NCBI RefSeq assembly: GCF_030014955.1 | Contig: NZ_JAGRPV010000001.1 | Location: 2,294,001 to 2,358,000, forward strand | Direction: 5' to 3' | DNA from: Cohnella hashimotonis | GTDB taxonomy: Bacteria; Bacillota; Bacilli; Paenibacillales; Paenibacillaceae | DNA: 64,000 bases | Part shown: positions 8,684 to 18,816 of the stretch, piece by piece | Layout: each line of letters opens with the position of its first letter | How positions within the stretch are numbered: position 1 is the stretch's first letter | Translations under genes and position numbers: made by a program | Notes under the pieces: generated by a model | The model's input: the letters and a program-made list of their open reading frames with translations, nothing else | The model's database searches: none | What the model was told of the DNA's origin: nothing

Positions 8684-10885
8684 ATGGACGATTGGAAAAA
8701 GGGAGTCGCGGGCGGCGGGAGCGACAGCTTGATTCGGGAGGTTGAGGAGCTTGACGGGAGCGTCGCGGAGATTTACGTCGACGCCTGCGACGAGGCCGGC
8801 TGCGCAGAGGAGTCGGCGGACGGCAGTCCCGCGCGTCCGTACCCGACGATACGCGCCGCGCAAGCGGCGGCACGCGCGCTGGCGGGCACCGGATACGAAG
8901 GGCGGATCGACGTCCGAATCCGCGCGGGGACCTATGCGCTGTCCGAGCCGCTGCGGCTTGGCAGCGCAGATACGGGCGGCGGCCGCTGCCAGGTCGCGTA
9001 CCGCTGCGACGACGAAAGCGACGGCGCCGAACCGCCCATTCTCAGCGGAGGCGTCGCGATTGCGGACTGGGAGCCGTGGCAGAACGGCATCTGGCGCGCA
9101 AAGGTGCCCCAGGGCGTTCGCCCGCGCACGCTGTACGCGGACGGCGCGCGCATCGACAAGGCGAGGCTGCCGGCCGTCGGTTACTACGAGACGGAGCCCG
9201 CAAGCGAACGCGACGGCATCTGCGTCGGCGTGCTCCCTGCTGGCGACGCGGCCGCTTTCGAACAGGCCGCGACGGTATGCGCAGGCATGCAGGCGTTCGT
9301 TTGGCCTGGAGAGGGCGAGTGGAACTGGTTCTCCGAGACGATCCCCGTCCGCAAGGCGGATGCGGAGAAGCGCCGGATCGACTTTGCGCGCCCGGCTACC
9401 TGGGGCATAGGCGGCGGGTCTCGCTATTACTTGCAAGGCTCGCTTGCATTCCTGCGCGAGCCGGGACAATTTCATTTCGACGAGGCTTCCCGCGTGCTTT
9501 ACTACCGTCCCGTTACGGGAACGCCGCTCGAGCAGCGCGTGATCGCACCTGCGCTGCATCGCGTTGTCGAGATCGTCGGGGACGGCGAGCGCCAACCGGT
9601 CTCGGGCATCGCCCTACGCGGGCTGGAGCTGGCATTCACCGACTTTTACGACGATTACCGGATCGTCCCGGACGAAGAGGCGGCCAACACAGAGCCCGAC
9701 GGCCAGCGCAACGGACTTGTGTACATCAGAGACGCCGACAGCGTCGCGATCGACGGCTGTCGGCTTCGCTTTTCCGGCTCGTCGGGCGTACTTCTCGATC
9801 GCTGCGCCTTGAATGTCAAGCTCACGCGCAACGTCGTCGAGCACGTGGGCCATCACGGCATCTACGCGGTCGGCTATGCGCCTGGGGAAGGCGCATTCCG
9901 CGATTCCGACGCCGCGAATTTGAATAAAGGACATCTGATCGCGGACAACGAGATTCTGCACGGCGGAGAGCTGGTCGGACACGGCGCGGGCATCCAGCTG
10001 TATCAATGCGGCGACTGCGACATCGCGCACAACCGGATCGCCCACATGCCGAGGTACGGCATCTCGATGAAGGGCGTCCGGCAGGGGGCGATGCCAAAGA
10101 CGCTGTGGGGCATTCCGGTGACATGGGACAATCACTGGGATTTCCTTTTCGCGCGAAATAATCGTATCCGGCACAACGATATTTCGGACGTGATGACCGA
10201 CAGCCAGGACGGCGGCATGATCGAGTCATGGGGCGTCGGTCTCGGCAATTTGATTCGCGGCAACAGGCTGCATCACAGCGGCATCCGTTTTTCGTTCGGC
10301 TTCGGCATTTATCTCGACGACGCTTCCGACGGCTTTACGGTCACGCACAACGTGCTTGATCATCTGTACAGCGCGGATACGGGCAAATTGTGGATGGCCA
10401 TTTTCGCGAAGGGCATCGGCAACGTAATCGCGAACAACCTGATCGTCGACAATCCGGCAGCCGTGAATGCGATCGGCACGCAGGAGATGGTCGGTGAAGC
10501 GAATCGGGAGCTCGCGATCGAGCGCAACATCGTATCGAATGCCGGACGGATGTATGGCTTCGTCAATTGGCGCCCGGAGCGTCTTGCGCGCGCAGACCGC
10601 AATTTGTATTGGAACGGCGGAGCGCCTCGGCTCATCTCCGGCGAGCTGCCGGAACCGGCGGTGCCGCTGGGCGAAAATCCGGCCTGGGGCTTCGACTACG
10701 ATTGGGAGACATGGCTCTCGGTCTCCGAAGGCCGCTTCGAGGCGAATTCGGTCGTCGCCGATCCGTTATTCGCCTCGGGCGAGGAGGGCGGCTACCGGCT
10801 GCGGCCGGATTCGCCCGCCTACGGCTTGGGCTGGGAAGACATCGACTGGTCGTTGATCGGGCCCAGGCGCCGGCAGCACGATTGA
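8684..10885 (+). CDS. Right-handed parallel beta-helix protein without signal peptide; candidate intracellular polysaccharide-acting enzyme
   Basis: 733 residues from the ATG preceded by GGGGAGGAG at 8-9 bases; two upstream in-frame ATGs lack such a site. The N-terminus (MDDWKKGVAGGG) has no signal peptide, unlike the secreted protein upstream. Residues about 45-120 hold the usual opening of beta-helix glycan enzymes (SPARPYPTIRAAQAAARALA and an R-x-GTY-LSEPL segment). An intervening beta domain with IWRAKVPQGV and ADGARIDKARLP follows, then N-x-I/V beta-helix coils to about 640. It probably acts on imported oligosaccharides in the cytoplasm (inference). It is likely co-transcribed with the upstream gene across structured leader A. 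A GH120-like or lyase activity is possible, but no catalytic residues can be assigned. Confidence 0.8.
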   Translation: MDDWKKGVAGGGSDSLIREVEELDGSVAEIYVDACDEAGCAEESADGSPARPYPTIRAAQAAARALAGTGYEGRIDVRIRAGTYALSEPLRLGSADTGGGRCQVAYRCDDESDGAEPPILSGGVAIADWEPWQNGIWRAKVPQGVRPRTLYADGARIDKARLPAVGYYETEPASERDGICVGVLPAGDAAAFEQAATVCAGMQAFVWPGEGEWNWFSETIPVRKADAEKRRIDFARPATWGIGGGSRYYLQGSLAFLREPGQFHFDEASRVLYYRPVTGTPLEQRVIAPALHRVVEIVGDGERQPVSGIALRGLELAFTDFYDDYRIVPDEEAANTEPDGQRNGLVYIRDADSVAIDGCRLRFSGSSGVLLDRCALNVKLTRNVVEHVGHHGIYAVGYAPGEGAFRDSDAANLNKGHLIADNEILHGGELVGHGAGIQLYQCGDCDIAHNRIAHMPRYGISMKGVRQGAMPKTLWGIPVTWDNHWDFLFARNNRIRHNDISDVMTDSQDGGMIESWGVGLGNLIRGNRLHHSGIRFSFGFGIYLDDASDGFTVTHNVLDHLYSADTGKLWMAIFAKGIGNVIANNLIVDNPAAVNAIGTQEMVGEANRELAIERNIVSNAGRMYGFVNWRPERLARADRNLYWNGGAPRLISGELPEPAVPLGENPAWGFDYDWETWLSVSEGRFEANSVVADPLFASGEEGGYRLRPDSPAYGLGWEDIDWSLIGPRRRQHD

Positions 10886-10920
10886 AATGCACGCATGAGA
10901 AACAGATCGCCAATGGAACG

Positions 10921-10956
10921 CTCAAACGCCGCCGGAACCTCTCCGGCGGTTTTTGA
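10921..10956 (+). terminator. Terminator after the beta-helix gene
   Basis: Stem CCGCCGG/CCGGCGG extended by outer CTCAAA/TTTGAG pairs, with a T5 run on the plus strand. It closes the polysaccharide locus before nirB. Confidence 0.85.
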
Positions 10957-11130
10957 GTGCCGGGCTTGTGCGGCGTTATAGAACGGCTCGTCAATGATTT
11001 TCGTCACATCGCGATTTTCCGAGGGGGTATAAGATGAGAGCAGGAAAAACGCCAATTGCCCAGCCGATCGGCAGCGAGCGCAGTCGCGATCGTCGCCGTC
11101 CAAGCTGACGCAGCGAAAGGAAGTCAGGCC

Positions 11131-13578
11131 ATGCAGCAACATAGCGATCGTCAGCGCCTCATCGTCGTCGGCAACGGAATGGCAGGCATCAATACGGTCG
11201 AACAGATCCTTAAACTGGCTCCCGAAGCCTACAGGATTACGGTATTCGGCAGCGAGCCCTATCCGAATTACAACCGCATCCAGCTCTCATACGTGCTCGA
11301 GAAAAGCAAGTCGATAGACGAGATTATATTGAACAGCCGGGAGTGGTATGCGGAAAACGATATCGAGCTCCACACCGGAACGACGGTGACGCACATCGAT
11401 ACGGCGGCGAAAACGGTGAAGACGGCGGACGGCGCCGACACGCCGTACGACAAGCTCATTCTCGCGACCGGCTCCAGGCCGTTCATGCTGCCCGTTCCGG
11501 GTGCGGACAAGCAAGGAATCGTCGGCTTCCGGGACATCGCGGACTGCGAGACGATGCTCGAGGCGGCGGGCAAGTACCGCAAGGCGGCGGTTATCGGCGG
11601 CGGGCTGCTCGGCCTTGAAGCGGCCAAAGGCCTGCTGAAGCTCGGCATGGACGTCACGGTCGTGCACTTGCTCGGCGAGCTGATGGAACGCCAGCTCGAT
11701 CCTACGGCTTCGCATTTGCTGCAGCAGGAGCTCGAGCTGCAGGGGCTCAAGTTCGCGATGGGCCAAAAAACGGAGGAATTCCTCGGCGGGGAGCGCGTGA
11801 GCGGAATCAGGTTCGGTGACGGCTCGACGCTCGAAGCGGAGTTCGTCGTCATGGCGGTCGGCATCCGGCCGAACGTCGAGCTGGCCCGCGCGAGCGGTAT
11901 AGAGACGAACCGCGGCATCGTCGTGGACGACCTGCTGCGGACGTCCGCCGAAGGCGTCTACGCGGTAGGCGAGTGCAACGAGCACCGCGGCGTCAGCTAC
12001 GGACTGGTCGCGCCGCTGTTCGAGCAGGGCGCCGTGCTGGCGAAGCACTTGTGCGGCGTCGATACCGCGCCGTATGCCGGATCGGTCGTATCGACCCAGC
12101 TGAAAATCTCGGGCGTCGAGGTGTTCTCGGCAGGCGAATTCATGGACGCATCCGACCTTACGGTCGTTCGCATGCACGACGAATGGCGACGGATTTACAA
12201 GAAGGTGCTGATCCGCGGAGGCGTCATCGTCGGCGGCGTGCTGGTCGGCGACAGCAGCCAGTCGGCGCGGCTGCAGCAGTGGATCCGCACGGGCGCGGTC
12301 ATGAACGACGAATACCACGCGATCGTCATGGGGGCGGCCGCGGTGTCGGCCGGCTCAGGCGTCGCGGAGCTCGCCGACGAGGAGATCGTCTGCGGCTGCA
12401 ACGGCGTCACGAAAAAAATGATCGTCGAGGCAATCCGCGAGCGGGAGCTGACGACGGTAGACGAGATCAAGCTCACCACGGGCGCGACGCGTTCTTGCGG
12501 CGGCTGCAAGCCGGTCGTCGAGCAGATTCTGAAGCTGACGCTTGGAGACAAGTACGACTCGGCGGCAGCCAAGCAGGCGGGGATCTGCGACTGTACGCCG
12601 CTCAGCCGGGACGAGGTCGTCACTGCGATCAAGGAGAAGGGACTTATCACGTCCAAGGAAGTACGTTATGCCCTTGACTGGCACAACAAGGAGGGCTGCT
12701 CCAAGTGCCGCCCGGCGCTGAACTATTACCTGGGCATGATCTGGCCGCAGGAGCACGCGGACGAGAAGGACTCGCGGTTCGTCAACGAACGGATGCACGG
12801 CAACATTCAAAAGGACGGTACGTTCGGCGTCGTGCCGCGGATGTACGGCGGCGTCACGACGCCCGAGGATCTGCGGCTGATCGCGGACGTCGCGGTGAAG
12901 TACAACGTCAAGCTCGTCAAGGTGACGGGCGGCCAGCGGCTCGACCTGCTCGGCGTGAAGCGCGAGGATCTGCCCGCCATATGGTCGGATCTCGGCATGC
13001 CCTCGGGCTACGCGTACGCCAAGGCGCTGCGCACAGTCAAGACCTGCGTCGGCTCGCAGTTCTGCCGATTCGGCACGAAGGATTCGATGGGCATGGGCAT
13101 CGTCTTGGAGAAAAAGTACGAGCGGCTCGACATGCCGGCCAAGTTCAAAATGGCGGTCAATGGCTGCCCGCGCAACTGCGCCGAATCGTCGACGAAGGAT
13201 ATCGGCATCGTAGGCAACGAAGGCGCCTGGGAGATCTATGTCGGCGGCAACGGCGGCATCAAGGCCCGGCTGGCCGAGCTGCTCTGCAAGGTGAAGACCG
13301 ACGAAGAGCTGATCGAGATCATATCGGCGTTCATGCAGTATTACAGGGAAACGGGCAAATATCTGGAGCGTACGTCGGATTGGATCGAGCGGGTCGGCCT
13401 GGAGAAGGTCAAGGCGGTCATTGTCGAAGACGCAGCTGGACGCAAAGCGCTGGCGGACCGGATGGAAGCGGCGCTCGAACAGGTAAGGGAGCCCTGGCAG
13501 GAAATTCTCGACAATCCCAACCTCCGCGAGCGGTTGTTCGGAGAGATTCGCATTCCGGCCGGCGGGCCGAAGGAATAG
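11131..13578 (+). CDS. nirB: NADH-dependent assimilatory nitrite reductase, large subunit
   Basis: Reduces nitrite to ammonium in the cytoplasm using NADH; the Bacillus homologue is NasD. 815 residues, normal length. FAD/NAD(P)-binding domains cover about 1-400 (GNGMAGI and GGGLLGLEAAKGL motifs). A BFD-type 2Fe-2S domain starts at the CGCNG near 421 with its CGGC partner pair, and a second BFD-like segment (CDCTP...CSKC) lies near 488-540. The ferredoxin-like half domain follows, then the siroheme/4Fe-4S site C-x5-C (near 638) and C-x3-C in GCPRNCAES (near 678), so the catalytic site looks intact. The start is the ATG with AAAGGAAG 10 bases upstream. nirD follows at once. narK and nasBC 14-22 kb away supply the nitrite. 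Confidence 0.96.
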   Translation: MQQHSDRQRLIVVGNGMAGINTVEQILKLAPEAYRITVFGSEPYPNYNRIQLSYVLEKSKSIDEIILNSREWYAENDIELHTGTTVTHIDTAAKTVKTADGADTPYDKLILATGSRPFMLPVPGADKQGIVGFRDIADCETMLEAAGKYRKAAVIGGGLLGLEAAKGLLKLGMDVTVVHLLGELMERQLDPTASHLLQQELELQGLKFAMGQKTEEFLGGERVSGIRFGDGSTLEAEFVVMAVGIRPNVELARASGIETNRGIVVDDLLRTSAEGVYAVGECNEHRGVSYGLVAPLFEQGAVLAKHLCGVDTAPYAGSVVSTQLKISGVEVFSAGEFMDASDLTVVRMHDEWRRIYKKVLIRGGVIVGGVLVGDSSQSARLQQWIRTGAVMNDEYHAIVMGAAAVSAGSGVAELADEEIVCGCNGVTKKMIVEAIRERELTTVDEIKLTTGATRSCGGCKPVVEQILKLTLGDKYDSAAAKQAGICDCTPLSRDEVVTAIKEKGLITSKEVRYALDWHNKEGCSKCRPALNYYLGMIWPQEHADEKDSRFVNERMHGNIQKDGTFGVVPRMYGGVTTPEDLRLIADVAVKYNVKLVKVTGGQRLDLLGVKREDLPAIWSDLGMPSGYAYAKALRTVKTCVGSQFCRFGTKDSMGMGIVLEKKYERLDMPAKFKMAVNGCPRNCAESSTKDIGIVGNEGAWEIYVGGNGGIKARLAELLCKVKTDEELIEIISAFMQYYRETGKYLERTSDWIERVGLEKVKAVIVEDAAGRKALADRMEAALEQVREPWQEILDNPNLRERLFGEIRIPAGGPKE

Positions 13579-13590
13579 GAGGGCGCGGGA

Positions 13591-13926
13591 ATGACAAGAG
13601 AACAACTGGAGGCGGCTGGATATCGTCTTGTCGGGAACGTCGAGCAGTTTCCGGCGCGTATCGGCAAGCTCGTGCGGCTCGGCGAGTCGGAGATCGCCGT
13701 ATTCAAGACGACGAATGGCGAACTATTCGCGCTGGAAAATCGGAGCCCCGGTCCTCGCGGCGGCACGATCGTCGACGGCATCGTGTCCGGCGGCGTGCTG
13801 TACGATCCGATCTGCGACTGGCGGATCGGCCTGGCGGACGGCGCCGTGCAGGCGCCGGACTGCGGGCAGGTCGCCGTCTACCCCGTCCGTCTCGTAGACG
13901 GTGACGTTTATATCGGCCGTCCTTAA
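13591..13926 (+). CDS. nirD: Nitrite reductase small subunit, Rieske-fold without iron ligands
   Basis: 111 residues, partner of NirB, 12 bp downstream in the same operon. It has the Rieske-like beta fold ([16 protein letters not shown] and [15 protein letters not shown]), but the four cluster-binding positions are changed. Where homologues such as NasE read CPHKGG and CPMHDW, this protein reads SPGPRGG and DPICDW, so no 2Fe-2S cluster can be bound at the usual site. Enterobacterial NirD also lacks the ligands, so the protein may be structural. Its TAA overlaps by two bases the stop codon of the converging oxalate decarboxylase gene, and no terminator hairpin lies between them. Confidence 0.92.
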   Translation: MTREQLEAAGYRLVGNVEQFPARIGKLVRLGESEIAVFKTTNGELFALENRSPGPRGGTIVDGIVSGGVLYDPICDWRIGLADGAVQAPDCGQVAVYPVRLVDGDVYIGRP

Positions 13927-15095
13927 GGATATTTGACGACCGGCCACTTCACCTTGCGCAGCGCGTTCAGCAGCTCGGGCGACGCATTCAGGTTCGCCTG
14001 AACCAAATCCCTTGGCGTGAGCGCCATCCATTGATTGAGCGAGACGTCGGCGAACCGGTCGCTGCGGAACATCTCGAGGAACCACAGTGTCTCGCTGCCC
14101 GTATTTTGCACATAATGGCCGAACGCGAAGGGGACATAGCCCACGTCCCCCGCCCTGACGTCGAACGTCCGGGCGGTGCCGTTGCCGCCGAAGACGGTCA
14201 TCCGGCCCTGGCCCGAGAGATAGTACTGCCATTCGTCGTCGTTCGGATGCCAGTGCAGCTCCCGCATCGCGCCGGGCTCGATCTCGACGAGCGCGGCCGC
14301 AAACGTCTTGGATACCGGGAAGTTGGAGGAATCGACGATGCGCACGCTGCCTCCCGGAGTCCGCAGCGGCTCCTGGGCAAGCAGCTTGTGCTTGAAGGAG
14401 AGCGGGACGGCGCCATACGGCGACTCGACGGCTTCCGATGCGAGCGGTCCGGGCACGCGATCCTCGAAAATATACACCTGACTGTCCGGCCGGCCGTCGA
14501 ACGCGGATTCGGGCACGCCGAAATTCGCCGCCAGCACGTCCTTGGGCGTGTGCGCGAACCAGTCCGAGATCGACAGCGTGTTAAGGTCGGAGAAGCTGCC
14601 GTCGTCGAAGACGAGCAGGAATTCGCAGCCTTCCGCGAGCGCCTGGATCGAATGCGGCAGGCCGGCAGGGAAGAACCACAGATCTCCCTTTTCAACGTCG
14701 GCAATGAAGTTGCGCCCCTGCGCGTCGACCGACGTGATGCGGGCGCAGCCCCAGATCATGTACGCCCATTCGGATTGCTGATGCCAGTGCAGCTCGCGCA
14801 CGCCGCCGGGTACGAGGCTCATGTTGACGCCGGCCAGCGTCGTCGCAATCGGCAGATCCCGCACGGTGATCTCCCGGGACCAGCCGCCATGGTTCAACTG
14901 CATATGCGTATCCGAAAACGAGAACTTCATGTTGGGCAGCAAACCGGCGTCCGTAGCGGGCGGCACGAGCATATCCGGATTCTCCAGATCTCTCAGCACG
15001 TCGCGGGGGCCGAAGTCGGGACCGCCCGCGCCGTCCTTGCGGACAGGCTGGGGCGCTTTAATGGGGCCGGACTGTCGGCGGGGGACGTTTTCCAT
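13923..15095 (-). CDS. oxdC: Bicupin oxalate decarboxylase-family enzyme with altered lid motif
   Basis: 390 residues, close to the 385 of Bacillus OxdC. There are two cupin domains, each with a manganese site: [12 protein letters not shown] plus a later PHSIQ in domain 1, and [14 protein letters not shown] plus FGHYVQN in domain 2. The flexible lid of domain 1, which reads S-E-N-S-T in Bacillus OxdC and carries the catalytic glutamate, reads S-D-L-N-T here. The enzyme family converts oxalate to formate and CO2 or, with altered lids, oxidises it. Start chosen at the ATG of MENVPRR with AAGGAG 9 bases upstream; upstream in-frame starts would place extra sequence over that ribosome site. There is no secretion signal. 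Confidence 0.92.
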   Translation of the reverse strand: MENVPRRQSGPIKAPQPVRKDGAGGPDFGPRDVLRDLENPDMLVPPATDAGLLPNMKFSFSDTHMQLNHGGWSREITVRDLPIATTLAGVNMSLVPGGVRELHWHQQSEWAYMIWGCARITSVDAQGRNFIADVEKGDLWFFPAGLPHSIQALAEGCEFLLVFDDGSFSDLNTLSISDWFAHTPKDVLAANFGVPESAFDGRPDSQVYIFEDRVPGPLASEAVESPYGAVPLSFKHKLLAQEPLRTPGGSVRIVDSSNFPVSKTFAAALVEIEPGAMRELHWHPNDDEWQYYLSGQGRMTVFGGNGTARTFDVRAGDVGYVPFAFGHYVQNTGSETLWFLEMFRSDRFADVSLNQWMALTPRDLVQANLNASPELLNALRKVKWPVVKYP

Positions 15096-15234
15096 CGTCG
15101 TCAGCTCCTTCATTTTAATGCCGGGATACCGTTCTGCTTCATATGTATGAACGCCGGCTTGGGCCGTATGTGCGGGCCCGAGTGTCCAATCGCGCGATTC
15201 AAATATCACAATCGGCGATCGTCGCCGCAGTGGA

Positions 15235-15259
15235 GGAAAGTGCAGATCTTGCACTTTCC
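15235..15259. repeat. Inverted repeat GGAAAGTGCA/TGCACTTTCC in a divergent promoter region
   Basis: Perfect 10-bp arms with a five-base spacer, 61 bp before the next rightward start and 140 bp before the leftward oxdC start. A pyrimidine-rich stretch follows on the plus strand. It could be an operator, or a terminator of upstream antisense transcription. Its arms resemble the terminator at the other end of the next gene (AAAGTGCA core). Confidence 0.55.
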
Positions 15260-15319
15260 TTTCTTCGTTTTCCTGATATGTTCTGGGTGTAATCCAAATT
15301 CGGTTCAAGAGGAGGCAGT

Positions 15320-18300
15320 ATGATGTCTGTTCGATCAAATTGGGTTCGCACGCTCAGCCTGGCCGGTGTGCTTGCGCTAGCGGCAGGGTTCTTACCACCG
15401 CCCGGCGCGAATGCTACGCCTACGACGTATTATGTGTCCGCTTCTTCGGGAAGTCTGACAGGTACGGGGAGTTCGGCCAGCAAGTTCAAGACGATCAGCC
15501 AGTGCGCGACGGTCATGACGGGGGGCGACACGTGCGTCATCGAGTCGGGCACGTACCGGGAGACGGTCACGCCGACGAATACGGGGACCTCCGGCGCGCC
15601 GATCCGGTTCGAGGCGGCTGCCGGCGCGACCGTCGTCGTGAGCGGCACCGAGCCGATCAGCGGCTGGAGCGTGTACAGCGGCAATATCTACTCCGCGAAT
15701 TTCACCGGGAGTCTGCCGGGCAATGAAAATCAACTGTTCATTAAAAACGGCGCGACCGTCACGCCGCTTTGGGAGGCGCGGTGGCCGAACATTGGCGCCT
15801 ACAGCTTGCCCGAATTGAAGAACGGCGTAGCCGTTGCCGACGCCGGCGCGCAAAATACGATTACCGACGCTGCGCTGATCTCGACCGGCGTGAACTGGAA
15901 CGGCGCGAAAGTCTGGGTTCGCGGAGGCAGCGCCTACGTGGGGATGACGAGTCAGCTTACGAGCTACAATGCCAGCACGGGCGCCTTTACTTATTCATCG
16001 ATAACCGGCGACTTTGACGCGCTTTACCCGAAGACTGGCAGTACTTATTTCCTCAGCGGCAAATTGGAAGCCTTGGACGCGCCCGGCGAATGGTACGTGG
16101 ACGCGGCTGCCCAGAAGGTGTACTTGTGGGCGCCCGGCGGCGGCGCGCCCGCAAACGTCGAGATCAAGAAGCGCAAGACCGCTTTCAATTTGAACGGAAA
16201 AAATTACATCCAACTCGCCGGCATCCAGACATTCGCTGCCAACATTACGATGAACGGCTCGAATAATAACGTCATCGACGGCGTCAAGTCGGAATACGTC
16301 TACTTTTCGAACTACTCCCAAAGCACGACGAATGCCGACCAGCTGAACGGCGGCATCTCCATCGTCGGCAACGACAATGTGGTCCAAAACAGCACGATCG
16401 CCTATTCTTCCGGCGCGCTCGTCAACATCAACGGCAACAACAACCGGATCGTGAACAACTCGATCCATGACGGCGCCTACATGGCTTCCTACGATCCGCT
16501 GCTCAAGCTGTCCAGCGGCACGGGCAATATGATCAGCCGCAACGAAATGAAAAATTCCGGCCGGTACATTATCTACTGGGACGTCGGAGTCGGCGAAATA
16601 TCCTACAACGACATTTCGAACGGCATGTGGCTGTCCCGGGACGGGGCGCTGATCTATGCCTGGGGCACCGATCTCGGCAACAGCAATATCCACCACAACT
16701 TGATTCACGACAGCGTCCACGACACCGTACCGGACGATACGCGGGTCGGTCTCTATTTCGACAACTTTACCGAAAACGTCGTCGCGCATCACAACGTCAT
16801 CTACAACAACGACGTGGGCATCCAGATGAACACGCCGGGCAACTACAAGCTGATCTACAACAATACGGTCGTTAACAACCCGGTCGGCAGCGTCGCTTAC
16901 TGGGGCGATTCGACCAACGCTTACAAAGAAGAACTATACGGCACCCGCGTGTTCAACAATATTTTCACCAATAAAGTGTCCCTGCCGGCAGACGTGGTCC
17001 GAGGCTTCAACACGATCACGGACGAAGGCATTAACTTCTGGAACCCTTCAAGCGGGAATTTCCGGCTGAATGCCAATTCGACCGCCGTTGATATGGGATC
17101 GTTCATCCCGGGCATTACGGACGGCAGCATCGGCGCCGCGCCGGATGCCGGCGCTTACGAGTACGGGGGAACGGACTGGACGGCCGGAACTTCCGGCACG
17201 GCGCCGGCATCGTACGTGCCGATCGTGACGCCGTATATGAACCTCGTCTCCAACAGCGGCTTCGAGAAGAATCTGCAAGGCTGGACGCCTTGGACGACAT
17301 CGCCGTCTACGGCCACCGTAACGGAAGGTAACGTGAACGCTTTTGCCAATTCGGACTTCCGCAAGCGCGGCGTACGGACGCGTCTGAAGCTGGGAGCCGG
17401 CGGCGGCGTCGAGCAGCTGGTGACGGGGCTTGCGCCGAATACCAAGTATAAGTTCGTTGCTTGGGTTTATACGGACACGGGCGGCCAGGCCATTAACGTA
17501 GGCGTGCTGAACTACGGCGGCGCCGCGATCGACGTCTCTCAAAGCACGGCCAATCAATACGTGCGCAAGGAAGTCGAGTTTACGACCGGCGCGACCGACA
17601 CCTCCGCCAGAGTGCGCATCTGGAGAGCGGCCGGCGCGGCCGGCACGGCTTATGCGGACGATGCAGGCCTGTTCGCGATGACGGATTACGATCCGGGCGT
17701 CTATAAGAACCAAGCGTCCGGCAAGACGGCGATTACGGCGAGCGGCGCCCTAAGCTTCCCCGAACGGCTGACGGACGGTTCCACGACGGCTTACTCCAAC
17801 ATGGATAATACCGGACCGCAATGGGTCAAGATCGACCTGGGCCGAAGCTACGAGCTGGATAAGATCAACTTGCTGCATTATTACACCCCGACGGACGTAC
17901 GGACCTACCATGACGTCATCGTGCAGCTGTCCAACGATTCGACCTTCGCGACCAAGACGACCGTCTTCAACAACGACGCCAACAACTCGGCAGCCCAAGG
18001 AACGGGGACCGACGCCGAGTACGCGGAGACGGCGGCAGGCAAAGACATCGTTTTTGCAAAGACGAACGCCAGGTATATCCGGTTGTGGACGAACGGCAAT
18101 ACGAAGTACGACACGCAGCACTACACGGAAGTTCAGGCATGGGGCGTACCCGCAGTCACGCCGACTTCGCCGCTGCAGGGCCGCAAAAACGTGGCTTCTA
18201 ACTTAAGCGTCAACCGTATCACCTTCAGCAAAGCTGTAGGAAGACCGGAATGGATCACGGACGGCGACAAAAGCGGCCCTTCCGCGAATCAGGACGGTCC

Positions 18301-18676
18301 TGTAGGCGGGCCTGCCAGCCCGCAATGGATCCAGCTCGACCTGGGACAGAAATACAGGCTCGATCAGGTAAAGGTATGGCATTTTATACCCTTTGACAGA
18401 ATTTACTACGACGTCATTATTCAGTTGTCCAACGATCCCGCCTTCCCGGCATCCGCAACGACGACAGTCTTTAACAACGATGCCGACAATACGGCCGGAC
18501 AAGGCGCGGGTACGGATGCGTTGTACGCGGATAATGCGACCGGAAAAACGGTTAACTTTCCGTTGACTACCGCCAGATACGTCCGTTTGTGGGCGAACGG
18601 GAACCAGAATAACCCGTCGCAGCATTACGCGGAAGTCGAGGTTTACGGATCGCCGGATTACGGCATGGGAACTTAA
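15320..18676 (+). CDS. Secreted beta-helix protein with carbohydrate-binding and two discoidin-like domains; candidate polysaccharide lyase
   Basis: 1118 residues. Signal peptide with a likely cut after GANA near residue 33. A right-handed parallel beta-helix fills about 36-630 and opens with [10 protein letters not shown] and [21 protein letters not shown]; the N-terminal coils resemble alginate-lyase-like (PL6) and related beta-helix enzymes. A CBM4/9-like jelly roll begins at about 642 ([15 protein letters not shown]). Two homologous F5/8-type C (discoidin) domains follow at about 795-948 and 951-1115; both contain VQLSND or IQLSND, VFNNDA and ARY-x-RLW motifs. GAGGAGG lies 4-9 bases before the paired ATG codons. 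It is transcribed alone and ends at a strong terminator. The substrate is unknown; binding modules suggest an insoluble or cell-wall glycan. Confidence 0.88.
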   Translation: MMSVRSNWVRTLSLAGVLALAAGFLPPPGANATPTTYYVSASSGSLTGTGSSASKFKTISQCATVMTGGDTCVIESGTYRETVTPTNTGTSGAPIRFEAAAGATVVVSGTEPISGWSVYSGNIYSANFTGSLPGNENQLFIKNGATVTPLWEARWPNIGAYSLPELKNGVAVADAGAQNTITDAALISTGVNWNGAKVWVRGGSAYVGMTSQLTSYNASTGAFTYSSITGDFDALYPKTGSTYFLSGKLEALDAPGEWYVDAAAQKVYLWAPGGGAPANVEIKKRKTAFNLNGKNYIQLAGIQTFAANITMNGSNNNVIDGVKSEYVYFSNYSQSTTNADQLNGGISIVGNDNVVQNSTIAYSSGALVNINGNNNRIVNNSIHDGAYMASYDPLLKLSSGTGNMISRNEMKNSGRYIIYWDVGVGEISYNDISNGMWLSRDGALIYAWGTDLGNSNIHHNLIHDSVHDTVPDDTRVGLYFDNFTENVVAHHNVIYNNDVGIQMNTPGNYKLIYNNTVVNNPVGSVAYWGDSTNAYKEELYGTRVFNNIFTNKVSLPADVVRGFNTITDEGINFWNPSSGNFRLNANSTAVDMGSFIPGITDGSIGAAPDAGAYEYGGTDWTAGTSGTAPASYVPIVTPYMNLVSNSGFEKNLQGWTPWTTSPSTATVTEGNVNAFANSDFRKRGVRTRLKLGAGGGVEQLVTGLAPNTKYKFVAWVYTDTGGQAINVGVLNYGGAAIDVSQSTANQYVRKEVEFTTGATDTSARVRIWRAAGAAGTAYADDAGLFAMTDYDPGVYKNQASGKTAITASGALSFPERLTDGSTTAYSNMDNTGPQWVKIDLGRSYELDKINLLHYYTPTDVRTYHDVIVQLSNDSTFATKTTVFNNDANNSAAQGTGTDAEYAETAAGKDIVFAKTNARYIRLWTNGNTKYDTQHYTEVQAWGVPAVTPTSPLQGRKNVASNLSVNRITFSKAVGRPEWITDGDKSGPSANQDGPVGGPASPQWIQLDLGQKYRLDQVKVWHFIPFDRIYYDVIIQLSNDPAFPASATTTVFNNDADNTAGQGAGTDALYADNATGKTVNFPLTTARYVRLWANGNQNNPSQHYAEVEVYGSPDYGMGT

Positions 18677-18696
18677 ATAACCAATACTATTAAGAA

Positions 18697-18730
18697 GAAA
18701 AGTGCAGGTTTCTGCACTTTTCTTTATTTT
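18697..18730 (+). terminator. Terminator of the secreted beta-helix gene
   Basis: Eleven-bp stem GAAAAGTGCAG/CTGCACTTTTC with a GTTT loop, followed by a T-rich tract (TTTATTTTTTC). Confidence 0.88.
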
Positions 18731-18745
18731 TTCTCATTATTTATG

Positions 18746-18775
18746 TTGCACTATTTCTTAATTAGAGTATATTAT
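18746..18775 (+). promoter_or_regulatory. Probable sigma-A promoter of glpX
   Basis: TTGCAC, an 18-bp spacer and TATTAT (or a 16-bp spacer and TATATT) in an AT-rich stretch 42 bp upstream of glpX. Confidence 0.55.
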
Positions 18776-18816
18776 ATATAAAAAATACACACTATTAGAA
18801 GTCGGAGGCTGGATAC

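Noticed and set aside
13578..13590. Frameshift suspected between nirB and nirD
   Set aside because: Both genes have complete ends and nirD has its own ribosome site; they are normal separate subunits.
14031..15323. 430-codon plus-strand frame opposite oxdC
   Set aside because: Antisense frame of a well-supported bicupin gene; no recognisable domain.
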